A stretch of DNA of 64,000 nt, from NCBI GenBank assembly GCA_000169115.1, contig AAVV01000004.1:244855-308854 (forward strand). The letters run 5' to 3'. Below, piece by piece: positions 54,829 to 63,420 of the stretch (positions are counted from its first letter, which is position 1; every line of letters begins with the position of its first letter). Origin of the DNA: a marine gamma proteobacterium HTCC2080 (GTDB taxonomy: Bacteria > Pseudomonadota > Gammaproteobacteria > Pseudomonadales > Halieaceae). The position numbers and the translations under genes are program-made. Under the pieces are notes generated by a model. It was not told the DNA's origin, searched no databases, and worked only from the letters and a program-made list of their open reading frames with translations.

Positions 54829-56405
54829 TCGCCGGGCTGCCACGGCGGCCACGCCATTAATTCACTGCCGCCGGGATCGCCTTGGGAAATAAAACCCTGC
54901 CAGTAATCCAACATCAGGCGAGTCAGTGTGCGATCAACCGGCTCGGTAGGCAGCCAGCTGTCGTGTCGATCAAAAACATACGGTAACTCCGCACCGTGAT
55001 AAGCACCAATGCTGTCAAAGCCCGGTCGCACTCGATCAAAACGATAGACGAATGCACGACCACCTGCTGCACTCACGGCGTTTGCCAGAGTGAGTGAGGG
55101 ACAGAGAAAGGTCACGGCGGTTCCCAAACGGTCAAAGGTGGCTAGCTCATCAAGGTCATCACCCGCCGCCGCCAGCACTTCGGGCCAGCGCTGGGCCGGG
55201 ACGCGACCCTCCAAATAAGAAGCAACCGAAGCTTCGGGTTTGATATACAACAAAGATTCATTGGCATTGGTTCCAATGATGATATTCAAAGGCGGCAAGT
55301 CACCGTCCATCACCTGTTGCTGCAACGTTCGAGGAAAACTTTCAGCATCTTGAATAGCGCCAAAGCGCATGCCAGCATAAATATCGCCGGTGACGTCGAT
55401 GATCTTTTGCACTGGTACCCCCCGTAAACCTTCAAGGGAGCCCTTGGGGCCCAGCAACGTTTGCTGTAACTCCAAGGCTCGAGCCTTTGCCTCAGCCGGT
55501 GTTGGCCCACCAACCACAGGCCAGCCGCCACTTTGGTGAATAACGCCGCTGATTTTAGTGCCGCTCAAAGGCGACAGGGCGAGATGCAGTGCATTCGCAG
55601 CACCCGCTGATTCACCCGAAACCGTAATCCGCTCAGGATCGCCGCCAAACTCAGCAATGTGGGTATTTACCCAGTCTAAAGCTAGAGATAGATCATGCAG
55701 CGCCAGGTTGCTCGTCGCCATCTCAGGATGATTCATCCAGCCAAATACGCCCAATCGATAGGCCACCGTCACCACAATCACACCTTTTCTAGCCAGCGGA
55801 CCTCCGTGATAGTTGGGCTCATAACTCCAGCCGCCGACATTTGAGCCGCCGTGGATAAAAATTAAAACCGGGCGTAGGGGTTGCTGATCAGGCTTTTGAC
55901 CGACCTGCTGCCGATGCGCTGAGTCTGAAAGCGCAAGAGCTGCATCATCGAGATCGGTCCATACGTTGAGGTACAGGCAATCTTCAGAATACTTGGGACC
56001 CTCCATCAACGCAGGATCAACGCCAACTCGGGCCATCATGCCGTGATACCAATCAAGTCCACTCCCAGATTGCATGCAGGCAGGGGCAAACTGTGTCGCG
56101 TCTAGGCTGGGTGCGGTAAACCTATGGGGTACGGGGCGCAGCCAGCGAGCTTTGCCTACAGGGGGCTCAGCAAAGGGAATACCCAAAAACCTCGCAGTTC
56201 CAGAGGCATCTCGAGTGCCGATAATACGAGTGTCTCCCACTAGGACTTGGGGTGTAGTCACCGCGGTAAGAGCTTGCTCAGGACTCTGGGTTCCGGTCTC
56301 GCGTGCTTTCTCATCGCAACCCGTTAGAACCACACCGAGCAGGATCAATAATGGCCACGCCAGAGACTTGCTACTGCACACTAGGGTACTGAAACGACAA
56401 TACAT
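54744..56405 (-). CDS. Lipoprotein carboxylesterase type B
   Basis: 553 aa. Lipobox-like VVLTGC at residues 25-30. Alpha/beta-hydrolase: RFLGIPFAEPPVGKARW, EDCLYLNVWTDL, FIHGGSNVGG (oxyanion), nucleophile elbow VSGESAGAANALHL, and the His in AYHGAELPYVF. The GGAGG ribosome site lies inside the preceding reductase gene, whose last 25 bases overlap this start, so the two are co-transcribed. Its 3' end overlaps the MFS gene on the other strand. Confidence 0.87.
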   Translation of the reverse strand: MYCRFSTLVCSSKSLAWPLLILLGVVLTGCDEKARETGTQSPEQALTAVTTPQVLVGDTRIIGTRDASGTARFLGIPFAEPPVGKARWLRPVPHRFTAPSLDATQFAPACMQSGSGLDWYHGMMARVGVDPALMEGPKYSEDCLYLNVWTDLDDAALALSDSAHRQQVGQKPDQQPLRPVLIFIHGGSNVGGWSYEPNYHGGPLARKGVIVVTVAYRLGVFGWMNHPEMATSNLALHDLSLALDWVNTHIAEFGGDPERITVSGESAGAANALHLALSPLSGTKISGVIHQSGGWPVVGGPTPAEAKARALELQQTLLGPKGSLEGLRGVPVQKIIDVTGDIYAGMRFGAIQDAESFPRTLQQQVMDGDLPPLNIIIGTNANESLLYIKPEASVASYLEGRVPAQRWPEVLAAAGDDLDELATFDRLGTAVTFLCPSLTLANAVSAAGGRAFVYRFDRVRPGFDSIGAYHGAELPYVFDRHDSWLPTEPVDRTLTRLMLDYWQGFISQGDPGGSELMAWPPWQPGDYQAVIFSEESSVMPHPDVEFCSVFLDT

Positions 56406-57367
56406 CCGTTGGTACCTCCCGCTTCAATAAGCTCATGGGCTTGAGTCATTTGTTCAAACGGCAACACGGCACTGAACCGATGCGCCAGCGCTTCAGCGTT
56501 TAAAGCGCCTTGGGTATCCTCGATCGCTTGCTGCTTAGCCGCTTCTGGCATGTCATACACAATAACCAAGCGCAGCGTAATATCCATAAACATCAGCGTT
56601 CGAAAAGGTAATGTCGGTTCGGGCACACGGGTGCTCGCGTAGGTAGCAATGACGCCACCGGTGGCGATGCACTCCATTACCTCGGGCAGGTTGGCACCAA
56701 ACTCAACATCGACAACGCGCTGTATCTGCTGCCCCTGCAACTGCTCACGAAGTTGTGCTCCCCAGCCCGGCTGGTGGTGATCGACCACCACCTCAGCGCC
56801 CAAATTAAAACACAGCGCTCGGTCATCAGAGTTCCCCGCCGTCGCCACAACCCGAGCACCAAAGTGTCGGGCCCATTGAATCGCGTAATACCCAACGCGA
56901 CCCGCACCCCCCGTAACCAGCACCCACTGGCCAGCAACAGGGCCGTCGGCAGTCACGCAGCGATGCGCTGTCATGATCGGAATGCCGATACAGGCACCCA
57001 CCTCAAAAGACGCGTTATCAGGTAAAACGGGCGCCCGACGACTGTCAATGCAGACCCACTGTGCAGCTGTACCGCCCGAGCGACCGTGCTGTGCCTGGTA
57101 AACAAAAACGCGCTCCCCCACGCGGGTTGGAGAAACGCCATCACCAACGGCCTCAATCACACCGGCACCATCGCTATGAGGAATCACCGGCCCTGTATCG
57201 AGCAAGTCTGGGAAAGCGCCCGCGCGTTTTTTCACATCGGAAGGATTAACACCTGTAGTGTGCATACGCACCAAGACTTCCCCCGACGCCGGCTGCGGTG
57301 TGGGTCGGTCACCCTGCTGCAATACCGTCGCTGCCTGACCGAACTGTTCAAACCAAACTGCCTGCAT
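56381..57367 (-). CDS. Zinc-free quinone-oxidoreductase-like MDR enzyme
   Basis: 328 aa from ATG 57367 (AGAGGA about 8 bases upstream; the longer frame to 57478 overlaps the SDR gene). MDR fold: GEVLVRMHTTGVNPSDVKKR, PHSDGAGVIEAVGDGV, and NADPH-binding VLVTGGAGRVGYYAIQWARHFGARVV. It lacks the zinc Cys/His set of classical ADH, so a NADPH:quinone or enone reductase is expected. Middle gene of an SDR-MDR-esterase operon. Confidence 0.82.
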   Translation of the reverse strand: MQAVWFEQFGQAATVLQQGDRPTPQPASGEVLVRMHTTGVNPSDVKKRAGAFPDLLDTGPVIPHSDGAGVIEAVGDGVSPTRVGERVFVYQAQHGRSGGTAAQWVCIDSRRAPVLPDNASFEVGACIGIPIMTAHRCVTADGPVAGQWVLVTGGAGRVGYYAIQWARHFGARVVATAGNSDDRALCFNLGAEVVVDHHQPGWGAQLREQLQGQQIQRVVDVEFGANLPEVMECIATGGVIATYASTRVPEPTLPFRTLMFMDITLRLVIVYDMPEAAKQQAIEDTQGALNAEALAHRFSAVLPFEQMTQAHELIEAGGTNGCIVVSVP

Positions 57368-57401
57368 ACAATATTCCTCTAGCCCCAATAACCCTCGACC
57401 C

Positions 57402-58187
57402 TTAGGGATCAAGCCAGTTAGCGAGTGATTCGGTATGGCCATCAATGGCAATAGCTTGGCCAGAAACTTTTTTACCACCGGGACCTGCTAAAAAGCTGAC
57501 CATTGCAGCAATGTCTTCGGGATCAGTGAACTGGCGTAACGAGCCCTGCCGCTGGTACACCCTACGAATATCGTCCGCTTCCATGCCTCTCGCCTCAGCG
57601 TCGCGATTGATCACCCCTTCGATTCGAGGGCCCGACACGCTTCCGGGGCACAGTGCATTGACGCGAATGTTCCAGGGACCCAGTTCCATTGCCCAAGTTT
57701 TGGCAAGGCCAATAGCTGCCCACTTGGAGGCCGCGTAAGGCGAGCGCAGAGGGCAACCTGAGAGTCCCGCATTGGATGACATGTTGATGATGGCACCGTT
57801 GCGTTGTGCCTTCATAAGGGGAATAGCGTGGCGTGTCATATAAAACAAGCTGTTAAGGTCGGTATCGATGGTGCGTTGCCACTCGTCGACCGCAAGATCT
57901 TCAAGGGCACCTTGTGGGCCGGCGATGCCTGCATTGTTCACCAGCAGATCGAGGCGCTGATGCTGAGCGGCAAACACCGTAAAGGCCTCATCAACCTGAT
58001 GGGGGTCTGAAACATCACAAACCTTGGCACTGCCCTCACCATAAACCCGCTGAAACTGGGCGACATGATCAGGATCAATATCAACAATAAAAAGCAGGTA
58101 CCCCAGTTCGTGAAGTGACTGCGCAATCGACAGGCCGATGCCCGATCCCCCCGCCGAAATAATTGCTACTGATTGATCAGACGACAC
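57402..58187 (-). CDS. Short-chain dehydrogenase/reductase
   Basis: 261 aa, GTG start after GAGGAG. Classical SDR: ISAGGSGIGLSIAQSL (TGxxxGxG variant with SAG), VNNAGIAGP (NNAG), SSNAGLSGCPLRSPYAASKWA (catalytic Ser, Tyr-x3-Lys) and RVNALCPGSVSGPRIEGV. First gene of the SDR-MDR-esterase set, 34 bases before the MDR start. Substrate unknown; in carnitine-type loci related SDRs serve as hydroxy-acid dehydrogenases. Confidence 0.85.
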   Translation of the reverse strand: MSSDQSVAIISAGGSGIGLSIAQSLHELGYLLFIVDIDPDHVAQFQRVYGEGSAKVCDVSDPHQVDEAFTVFAAQHQRLDLLVNNAGIAGPQGALEDLAVDEWQRTIDTDLNSLFYMTRHAIPLMKAQRNGAIINMSSNAGLSGCPLRSPYAASKWAAIGLAKTWAMELGPWNIRVNALCPGSVSGPRIEGVINRDAEARGMEADDIRRVYQRQGSLRQFTDPEDIAAMVSFLAGPGGKKVSGQAIAIDGHTESLANWLDP

Positions 58188-58324
58188 GCGAGCTCCTCTG
58201 CTTAGCCATAAATTACTGCGGGGTTGATCGCACCGAGAGCATGGCCCAACCGCTTGGCTTCAAAGCCCTCGCCAACAAAGAACTCTAGTGACTGGCCTCG
58301 TCGATAAAACACGTTTTAGTGCCT

Positions 58325-59857
58325 CTACGCTTCGCTGGACAGGTCAGCAGCATTTTGGCGCTGGCGGTCGGCTTGCAAGGACTTCAGCAAACCGTAGCCC
58401 GCTGGCCACAGCGTCAATACAAGTGGCAGCGACACCACCAGCACCGCCGTTTGCGCCTCGCGAATACCCCCGGCATACATCAGCGCTATCGGTAATATGG
58501 CAACGGCAATCGCCCAGAACAATCGATGCCAGCGCGGCGGATCCTCAGAGGGATGCAGCTGCTCTGTGGCACTGGTGGCCAGAGTATAAGAGGCACTGTC
58601 GTAGGTGGTCGCGCAGAAGATCACCGACACAAAGCACAACAGCCCAATGATGAGCCCTGCGAGAGGCAGGGTATCGAGCCCGGCAATGATCGCTGCATTC
58701 CCTCCGGAGCTTTCCATAACGGCCATGACATCAAGCTTGCCCTGCACCTGTAAACCAAGACTGTGGTTACCCAGCAACATATAAAACAGCCAGCACCCTA
58801 AGGAGCCCAGTATCAACATGCCGAGAACCACTTCGCGAATCGTCCGGCCTCGAGATATTCGACTGACAAACAAACCGACAAAGGGACCGTAAGACACCCA
58901 CCAAGCCCAGTAGAAAATAGTCCAGTCCTCGACAAACCCTGAGCGACCAATCGGGTCTGTCCAGAAGGTCATAGCAATGGTGTTTTGCAGCATATGGCCC
59001 ACTGAATTAATCGCCATGCGTAATAAAAACAACGTGTCCCCTGCAAATAGAATAGTTACCAAAAGCACCAGCGCCACAATCATGTTGAGGTCACTAAGCC
59101 TGCGAATACCCCGCCCCAGCCCCATTGCAACACTGGTTGAAAATATAGCCACACAGAGGATCACTACGGCCATTTCCAATCCGAAACTCTCGGGGATGCC
59201 CGTGAGCCTCGAAATTAAAGCGGCTATGAGCGGCGTGGAAAAGCCCAGAGAACTGCCTGCGCCACCAATTAACGCCACCATGAACATGCCGTCCATGAGT
59301 TTCGCCACCCAACTGTTTTGCCGCCCTTTCAACCAGTAGTCGGCGGCGGTGCTGTACTTGAGGTAGGGAACCCGCCTGACATAAAAAGGGTAGGCAATGG
59401 CAAGGGTTGGCAGGCAATACAGAGCCCAGGCGACTATACCCCAGTGATGCATGCCGTAAGACGCGGCCCATTGATAGGCCTCAGGTGACTTCGGTTCCGC
59501 ACCAAAGGGGGGTGCCGCCGCATAGTGGGCCCACTCAATACCACTCCAGTACATAAGTCCCGCACCGATGCCGGCGGCAAATAGCATCGACGCCCAGCTT
59601 GTAAAGCTGAATTCAGGAGGCCCCTCACCTAAACGAATTTGAGAATGCGGGCCAAAAGCGAGGTACAGCGAAACGCCTAGGGCCGTCGCACCGGTGAGAA
59701 TATAAAACCAACCAAAGGTTTGTCCGATCCATGCGTACGCTGTTTTCAATAGTTGCGCGCTTGCTTCGGGAAAAAACAGCAGCGGCAGGGAGATCCCCAA
59801 TAGCACTGCAATAGTGAGTGAGAAATTAAACCGGTCAACCCGAGGAGTCATAGCCAT
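58325..59857 (-). CDS. BCCT-family transporter for betaine/carnitine/choline
   Basis: 510 aa with 12 helices. WASMLFAAGIGAGLMYWSGIEW, the TM8 signature WTIFYWAWWVSYGPFVGLF followed by SRISRGRTIREV, and FCATTYDSASYTLA are diagnostic of BCCT. The GIGAG-L-MYW segment has Ala-Gly-Ile-Gly-Ala-Gly with Leu before Met; substrate type cannot be fixed. It is divergent from the demethylase/Rieske genes and is the likely entry point for their substrate. Confidence 0.9.
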   Translation of the reverse strand: MAMTPRVDRFNFSLTIAVLLGISLPLLFFPEASAQLLKTAYAWIGQTFGWFYILTGATALGVSLYLAFGPHSQIRLGEGPPEFSFTSWASMLFAAGIGAGLMYWSGIEWAHYAAAPPFGAEPKSPEAYQWAASYGMHHWGIVAWALYCLPTLAIAYPFYVRRVPYLKYSTAADYWLKGRQNSWVAKLMDGMFMVALIGGAGSSLGFSTPLIAALISRLTGIPESFGLEMAVVILCVAIFSTSVAMGLGRGIRRLSDLNMIVALVLLVTILFAGDTLFLLRMAINSVGHMLQNTIAMTFWTDPIGRSGFVEDWTIFYWAWWVSYGPFVGLFVSRISRGRTIREVVLGMLILGSLGCWLFYMLLGNHSLGLQVQGKLDVMAVMESSGGNAAIIAGLDTLPLAGLIIGLLCFVSVIFCATTYDSASYTLATSATEQLHPSEDPPRWHRLFWAIAVAILPIALMYAGGIREAQTAVLVVSLPLVLTLWPAGYGLLKSLQADRQRQNAADLSSEA

Positions 59858-60047
59858 GGCGTCTTTTTTTATAGTTTAGTACCTGCTGAAAGTTGAGCTT
59901 AACACCTCTGAGCCATTTGACGACTGCCGACACTCAAGAGCAATTGATCACGTCCGGCAGCGACGCCTTCAGAAACCATTGCAATCTACCTGTGCAGGAC
60001 GCATTGTTCGATTACGCACTATGAAATACAGCGCATGGAGGGGAGGA

Positions 60048-62189
60048 ATGCCGGAAAAAAAATCTGAAGATGTTGTACCAAAGAGCTCCAATCTGGACAG
60101 CTGCCACCCTCACCACCGTATTTTGTTTGACCCCATTAAGATCGGGCCTGTCGTTGCACCCAACCGTTTTTATCAAGTGCCCCACGCCAGTGGGATGACC
60201 GAGTCCAATCCACGGGTCAGGGCCGCTTTCAGAGGGACCAAGGCCGAAGGGGGTTGGGGCGTTGTCAGTACCGGCGCCGTATCAATTCACCCCAGCTCCG
60301 ATGATTCACCCCTGCCCTTCGCCCGGCTTTGGAACGACGCTGATATCGCATCCCATGCCTTAACCACTGAAGCCGTGCACAAGCACGGTAGCCTAGCTGC
60401 GGTTGAACTCTGGCACGGTGGCGCCGTGGTCATGAACAGAACCTCACGATTACCTCCGCTCTCACCATCGGGAGTGCCATGGGCCGCCACGCACATTGGC
60501 TTCATGGGGCAACAGCGACCCAAACCGATGGACGGTAAAGATATTGATGCGGTGCTCAATTGGCAGCGCGCAGCGACGCGCAGAGCACTCGATGCCGGCT
60601 TTGACATCATTTATGTATATGCCGGTATGGGCTATCTCGGTTATGAATTTTTACTCCCCGAATACAACTGGCGCACCGATGGCTATGGGGGCAGCCTGGA
60701 GAACAGAACCCGCTTTGTCCGTGAAATGCTTGAAGTGACACGTGATGAGGCCGGGGGCCGTGCCGCTGTCGCACTACGGATTAGCCTGGAAGAACTTCGG
60801 GCTAAGCCTAGTGATCACTATGCCAGTGAAGCCCATGGTGTCGTCAGCCTGCTCTCGGACGTGCCTGATTTGTGGGACGTTAAAATGGATTCCAGTCCCA
60901 ACGACTGCGGTGCATCGCGGTTTCGCCCCGAGGGCGCCCACGAACCTATCATCGATTTCGTCAGAACCGTCACCGATCGCCCGGTTGTGGGGGTAGGCCG
61001 ATTTACCTCTCCAGACACAATGGTGTCTCAGATCAAACGCGGCGTGCTCGACCTTATTGGCGGAGCCCGAGCCAGCATCGCTGACCCATTCTTACCCGAA
61101 AAAATTCGCAGAGGTGACACCGATGCCATCCGTGAGTGCATCGGCTGCAATATGTGTATCGCGAGTTGGCATGACGGCGTACCCGTGCGCTGCACACAAA
61201 ATGCGACCGCCGGGGAAGAGTGGCGTCGAAACTGGCATCCCGAGCAATTTAAACGCACGGAAAAATCTGAAAGTGTTCTAGTGATTGGTGGCGGTCCAGC
61301 GGGACTCGAAGCCGCGCTAGTCGCGGCGCGACAGGGGTATGACGTAACCCTTGCAGAACAAAATAACGACTGGGGTGGACGAGTGCTTCAAGAAAGCCAG
61401 CTCCCGGGACTGGCGGAATGGCGGCGGGTCCGCGACTATCGGGTTTGGGCGCTATCACAACTGGGTAATGTGGCGATGTATACCGACAGTCCCATGGGTG
61501 TCGATGAAATTGGCAGTCTCGGGGCACGGCACATTGCCGTCGCCACAGGTGCACACTGGACTACGCATTTATACTCGCCTTTGGAAATACCCTCTGAGCC
61601 ACTATTAGGCCCTCAGGTGTTCACCCCGGACGATGTGTTTGCGGGTCGGGTGGCGGGCGATCGAATTCTTGTCTTCGACTATGACAATTACTACATCGGG
61701 GGTGTCATTGCAGAACACCTCGGTCGTCAGGGCGCACAAGTCGTTTATGCAACGCCCGCGGGTCACGCTTCGGCCTGGACGTTTATGACCAACGAACTGC
61801 CCTATGTCTACAAAGCACTTGGCGAGCAAGGCGTGGAAATTCTCACAACAACCAACCTCGATCACTTTGATGGACGGCAAGCTCGGCTCAGCAATCTCTT
61901 CAACCAACAAGCATTCGAACGACCTATCGATGCTGTGGTTGTCGTTGGACTTCGTCAGCCTAATCTTGAGCTTTACCAGTCATTACAAGCCGCGGAAGTA
62001 GACACTCACAATGCGTGGGTTAATACCTCTATCGCTTTGGTGGGTGATGCCCTCGCACCGGGTGCTATCGCCCATGCGGTCCACAGTGGTCACGGCTTCG
62101 CGCGATCGCTCCTTGATGGCGACAGCGAGTATTTAAGAGATGAGCCAATTAACTTGCTAGAACCGCAACCTGTTTTTATTGAAGGCTGA
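60048..62189 (+). CDS. TMADH/DgcA-family flavin-FeS demethylase
   Basis: 713 aa from ATG 60048 (GGAGGGGAGG just upstream). Old-yellow-enzyme barrel: FDPIKIGPVVAPNRFYQVPHASG, GFDIIYVYAGMGYLGYEFL, YGGSLENRTRFV, VGVGRFTSPD. The [4Fe-4S] ligands are Cys364, Cys367, Cys370 (CIGCNMC) and Cys382 (RCTQNATAGEEW), followed by an ADP/FAD domain (VLVIGGGPAGLEAALVAARQG). This is the layout of trimethylamine and dimethylglycine (DgcA) dehydrogenases. Ala47 replaces the Cys that binds FMN covalently in TMADH, and Met194 replaces its active-site His172. Likely N-demethylation of dimethylglycine or a related betaine. Confidence 0.78.
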   Translation: MPEKKSEDVVPKSSNLDSCHPHHRILFDPIKIGPVVAPNRFYQVPHASGMTESNPRVRAAFRGTKAEGGWGVVSTGAVSIHPSSDDSPLPFARLWNDADIASHALTTEAVHKHGSLAAVELWHGGAVVMNRTSRLPPLSPSGVPWAATHIGFMGQQRPKPMDGKDIDAVLNWQRAATRRALDAGFDIIYVYAGMGYLGYEFLLPEYNWRTDGYGGSLENRTRFVREMLEVTRDEAGGRAAVALRISLEELRAKPSDHYASEAHGVVSLLSDVPDLWDVKMDSSPNDCGASRFRPEGAHEPIIDFVRTVTDRPVVGVGRFTSPDTMVSQIKRGVLDLIGGARASIADPFLPEKIRRGDTDAIRECIGCNMCIASWHDGVPVRCTQNATAGEEWRRNWHPEQFKRTEKSESVLVIGGGPAGLEAALVAARQGYDVTLAEQNNDWGGRVLQESQLPGLAEWRRVRDYRVWALSQLGNVAMYTDSPMGVDEIGSLGARHIAVATGAHWTTHLYSPLEIPSEPLLGPQVFTPDDVFAGRVAGDRILVFDYDNYYIGGVIAEHLGRQGAQVVYATPAGHASAWTFMTNELPYVYKALGEQGVEILTTTNLDHFDGRQARLSNLFNQQAFERPIDAVVVVGLRQPNLELYQSLQAAEVDTHNAWVNTSIALVGDALAPGAIAHAVHSGHGFARSLLDGDSEYLRDEPINLLEPQPVFIEG

Positions 62190-62232
62190 TATTCATGCCC
62201 TCCAAAACATTAAATAGCGCAAAAGGCGGCAA

Positions 62233-63390
62233 ATGGCCGACGTAACGCTTGATACGTTAGAGAAAACATTGCCCCGGGAATATTATCTCGACGATGCGCT
62301 GTATCAACGCGAGTTTGCCGCCATTTTCCATTGCGATTGGGTTTGCATTGGCAGGGCCGAAGCGCTCTCCCAACCCGGTGATTATAAAGCCGTGCGATTT
62401 GGCGAACAGTCTATCGTTGTATTACGCGGCGAAGCGTTTGAGTTACGTGCCTTCTACAACGTCTGCCGCCATCGCGGTGCAGAACTTGTTCCCATGCCCG
62501 ACTCACAGACACGAAGGGGGCATTTTGATCGGCGCATTACTTGCCCGTATCACGCCTGGAGCTATCGACTCGATGGCACTCTCCGCGGAACTCCCCATTT
62601 AGCAATTGAACCCGGGGCTACTACCCTACACCCGGTATCTGTCGCCGAGTGGGGGGGCTTTATTTTTATTCGTCTAGATGATCGCCGCGGGGAATCTCTA
62701 ACTGAAGCATTGGGGGCCGCTACCCAGCGCCTCAAAAACTACCCGCTATCAGATCTCCGCCTTGGACACAGCCTCGAGTATCAGGTGGACGCCAACTGGA
62801 AAGTCATACTTGAAAACTACAACGAGTGTTATCACTGTGGTCCTGTCCATCCGGAGCTTTGCAAAATTGTGCCCGCCTTCCGTCAAGGAGGTGGTCACGA
62901 TTTAGACTGGGATATTGGTGTACCGCACCGGGACGGTTCTGACACCTTCACCGCAAGCGGCAGCACCCACCGAGCTCCCTTCCCAGGTCTCAGCGACACC
63001 GAAAAAACCCATCATAAAGGCGAACTGTTTTACCCCAACCTAATGCTTAGTTTGGCCATGGACCACGTGGCGGCTTTTTATGTGTGGCCAAAATCTGCCG
63101 GCGTCACCCAAATACGCTGCGACTTTCTGTTTCATCCCAGTGAACTCGAGAAGCCAAATTTCGATCCCATGGATGCCGTCGAATTTTGGGACCTTGTCAA
63201 CAAACAGGATTGGAAGATTTGCGAAAGCGTGCAGCGGGGAATGCAAAATGCTGTTTTTAAGCACGGCTATTACGCCCCGATGGAAGATTACAGCTTGGAC
63301 ATTCGCCGCTATGTAACCGATCGACTCGATGATATTGGCACCGTCCCCGCTGCACCCGTGCGAACAACTAACACCCACCTAAATGAATAA
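62233..63390 (+). CDS. Rieske oxygenase, glycine betaine/carnitine type (GbcA/CntA-like)
   Basis: 385 aa. Rieske [2Fe-2S] ligands Cys78-x-His80 and Cys104-x2-His107 (VCRHRGAE, TCPYHAW). The mononuclear iron site is ENYNECYHCGPVH with His201 and His206; the residue bridging the two centres is Glu198 where most Rieske oxygenases have Asp, a feature described for carnitine oxygenase CntA. Starts 43 bases after the demethylase. Expected reaction: N-demethylation of glycine betaine to dimethylglycine. The reductase partner is not in the window. Confidence 0.8.
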   Translation: MADVTLDTLEKTLPREYYLDDALYQREFAAIFHCDWVCIGRAEALSQPGDYKAVRFGEQSIVVLRGEAFELRAFYNVCRHRGAELVPMPDSQTRRGHFDRRITCPYHAWSYRLDGTLRGTPHLAIEPGATTLHPVSVAEWGGFIFIRLDDRRGESLTEALGAATQRLKNYPLSDLRLGHSLEYQVDANWKVILENYNECYHCGPVHPELCKIVPAFRQGGGHDLDWDIGVPHRDGSDTFTASGSTHRAPFPGLSDTEKTHHKGELFYPNLMLSLAMDHVAAFYVWPKSAGVTQIRCDFLFHPSELEKPNFDPMDAVEFWDLVNKQDWKICESVQRGMQNAVFKHGYYAPMEDYSLDIRRYVTDRLDDIGTVPAAPVRTTNTHLNE

Positions 63391-63420
63391 GCTCACGCCG
63401 GATTTTTGGGACGCCCCAGT

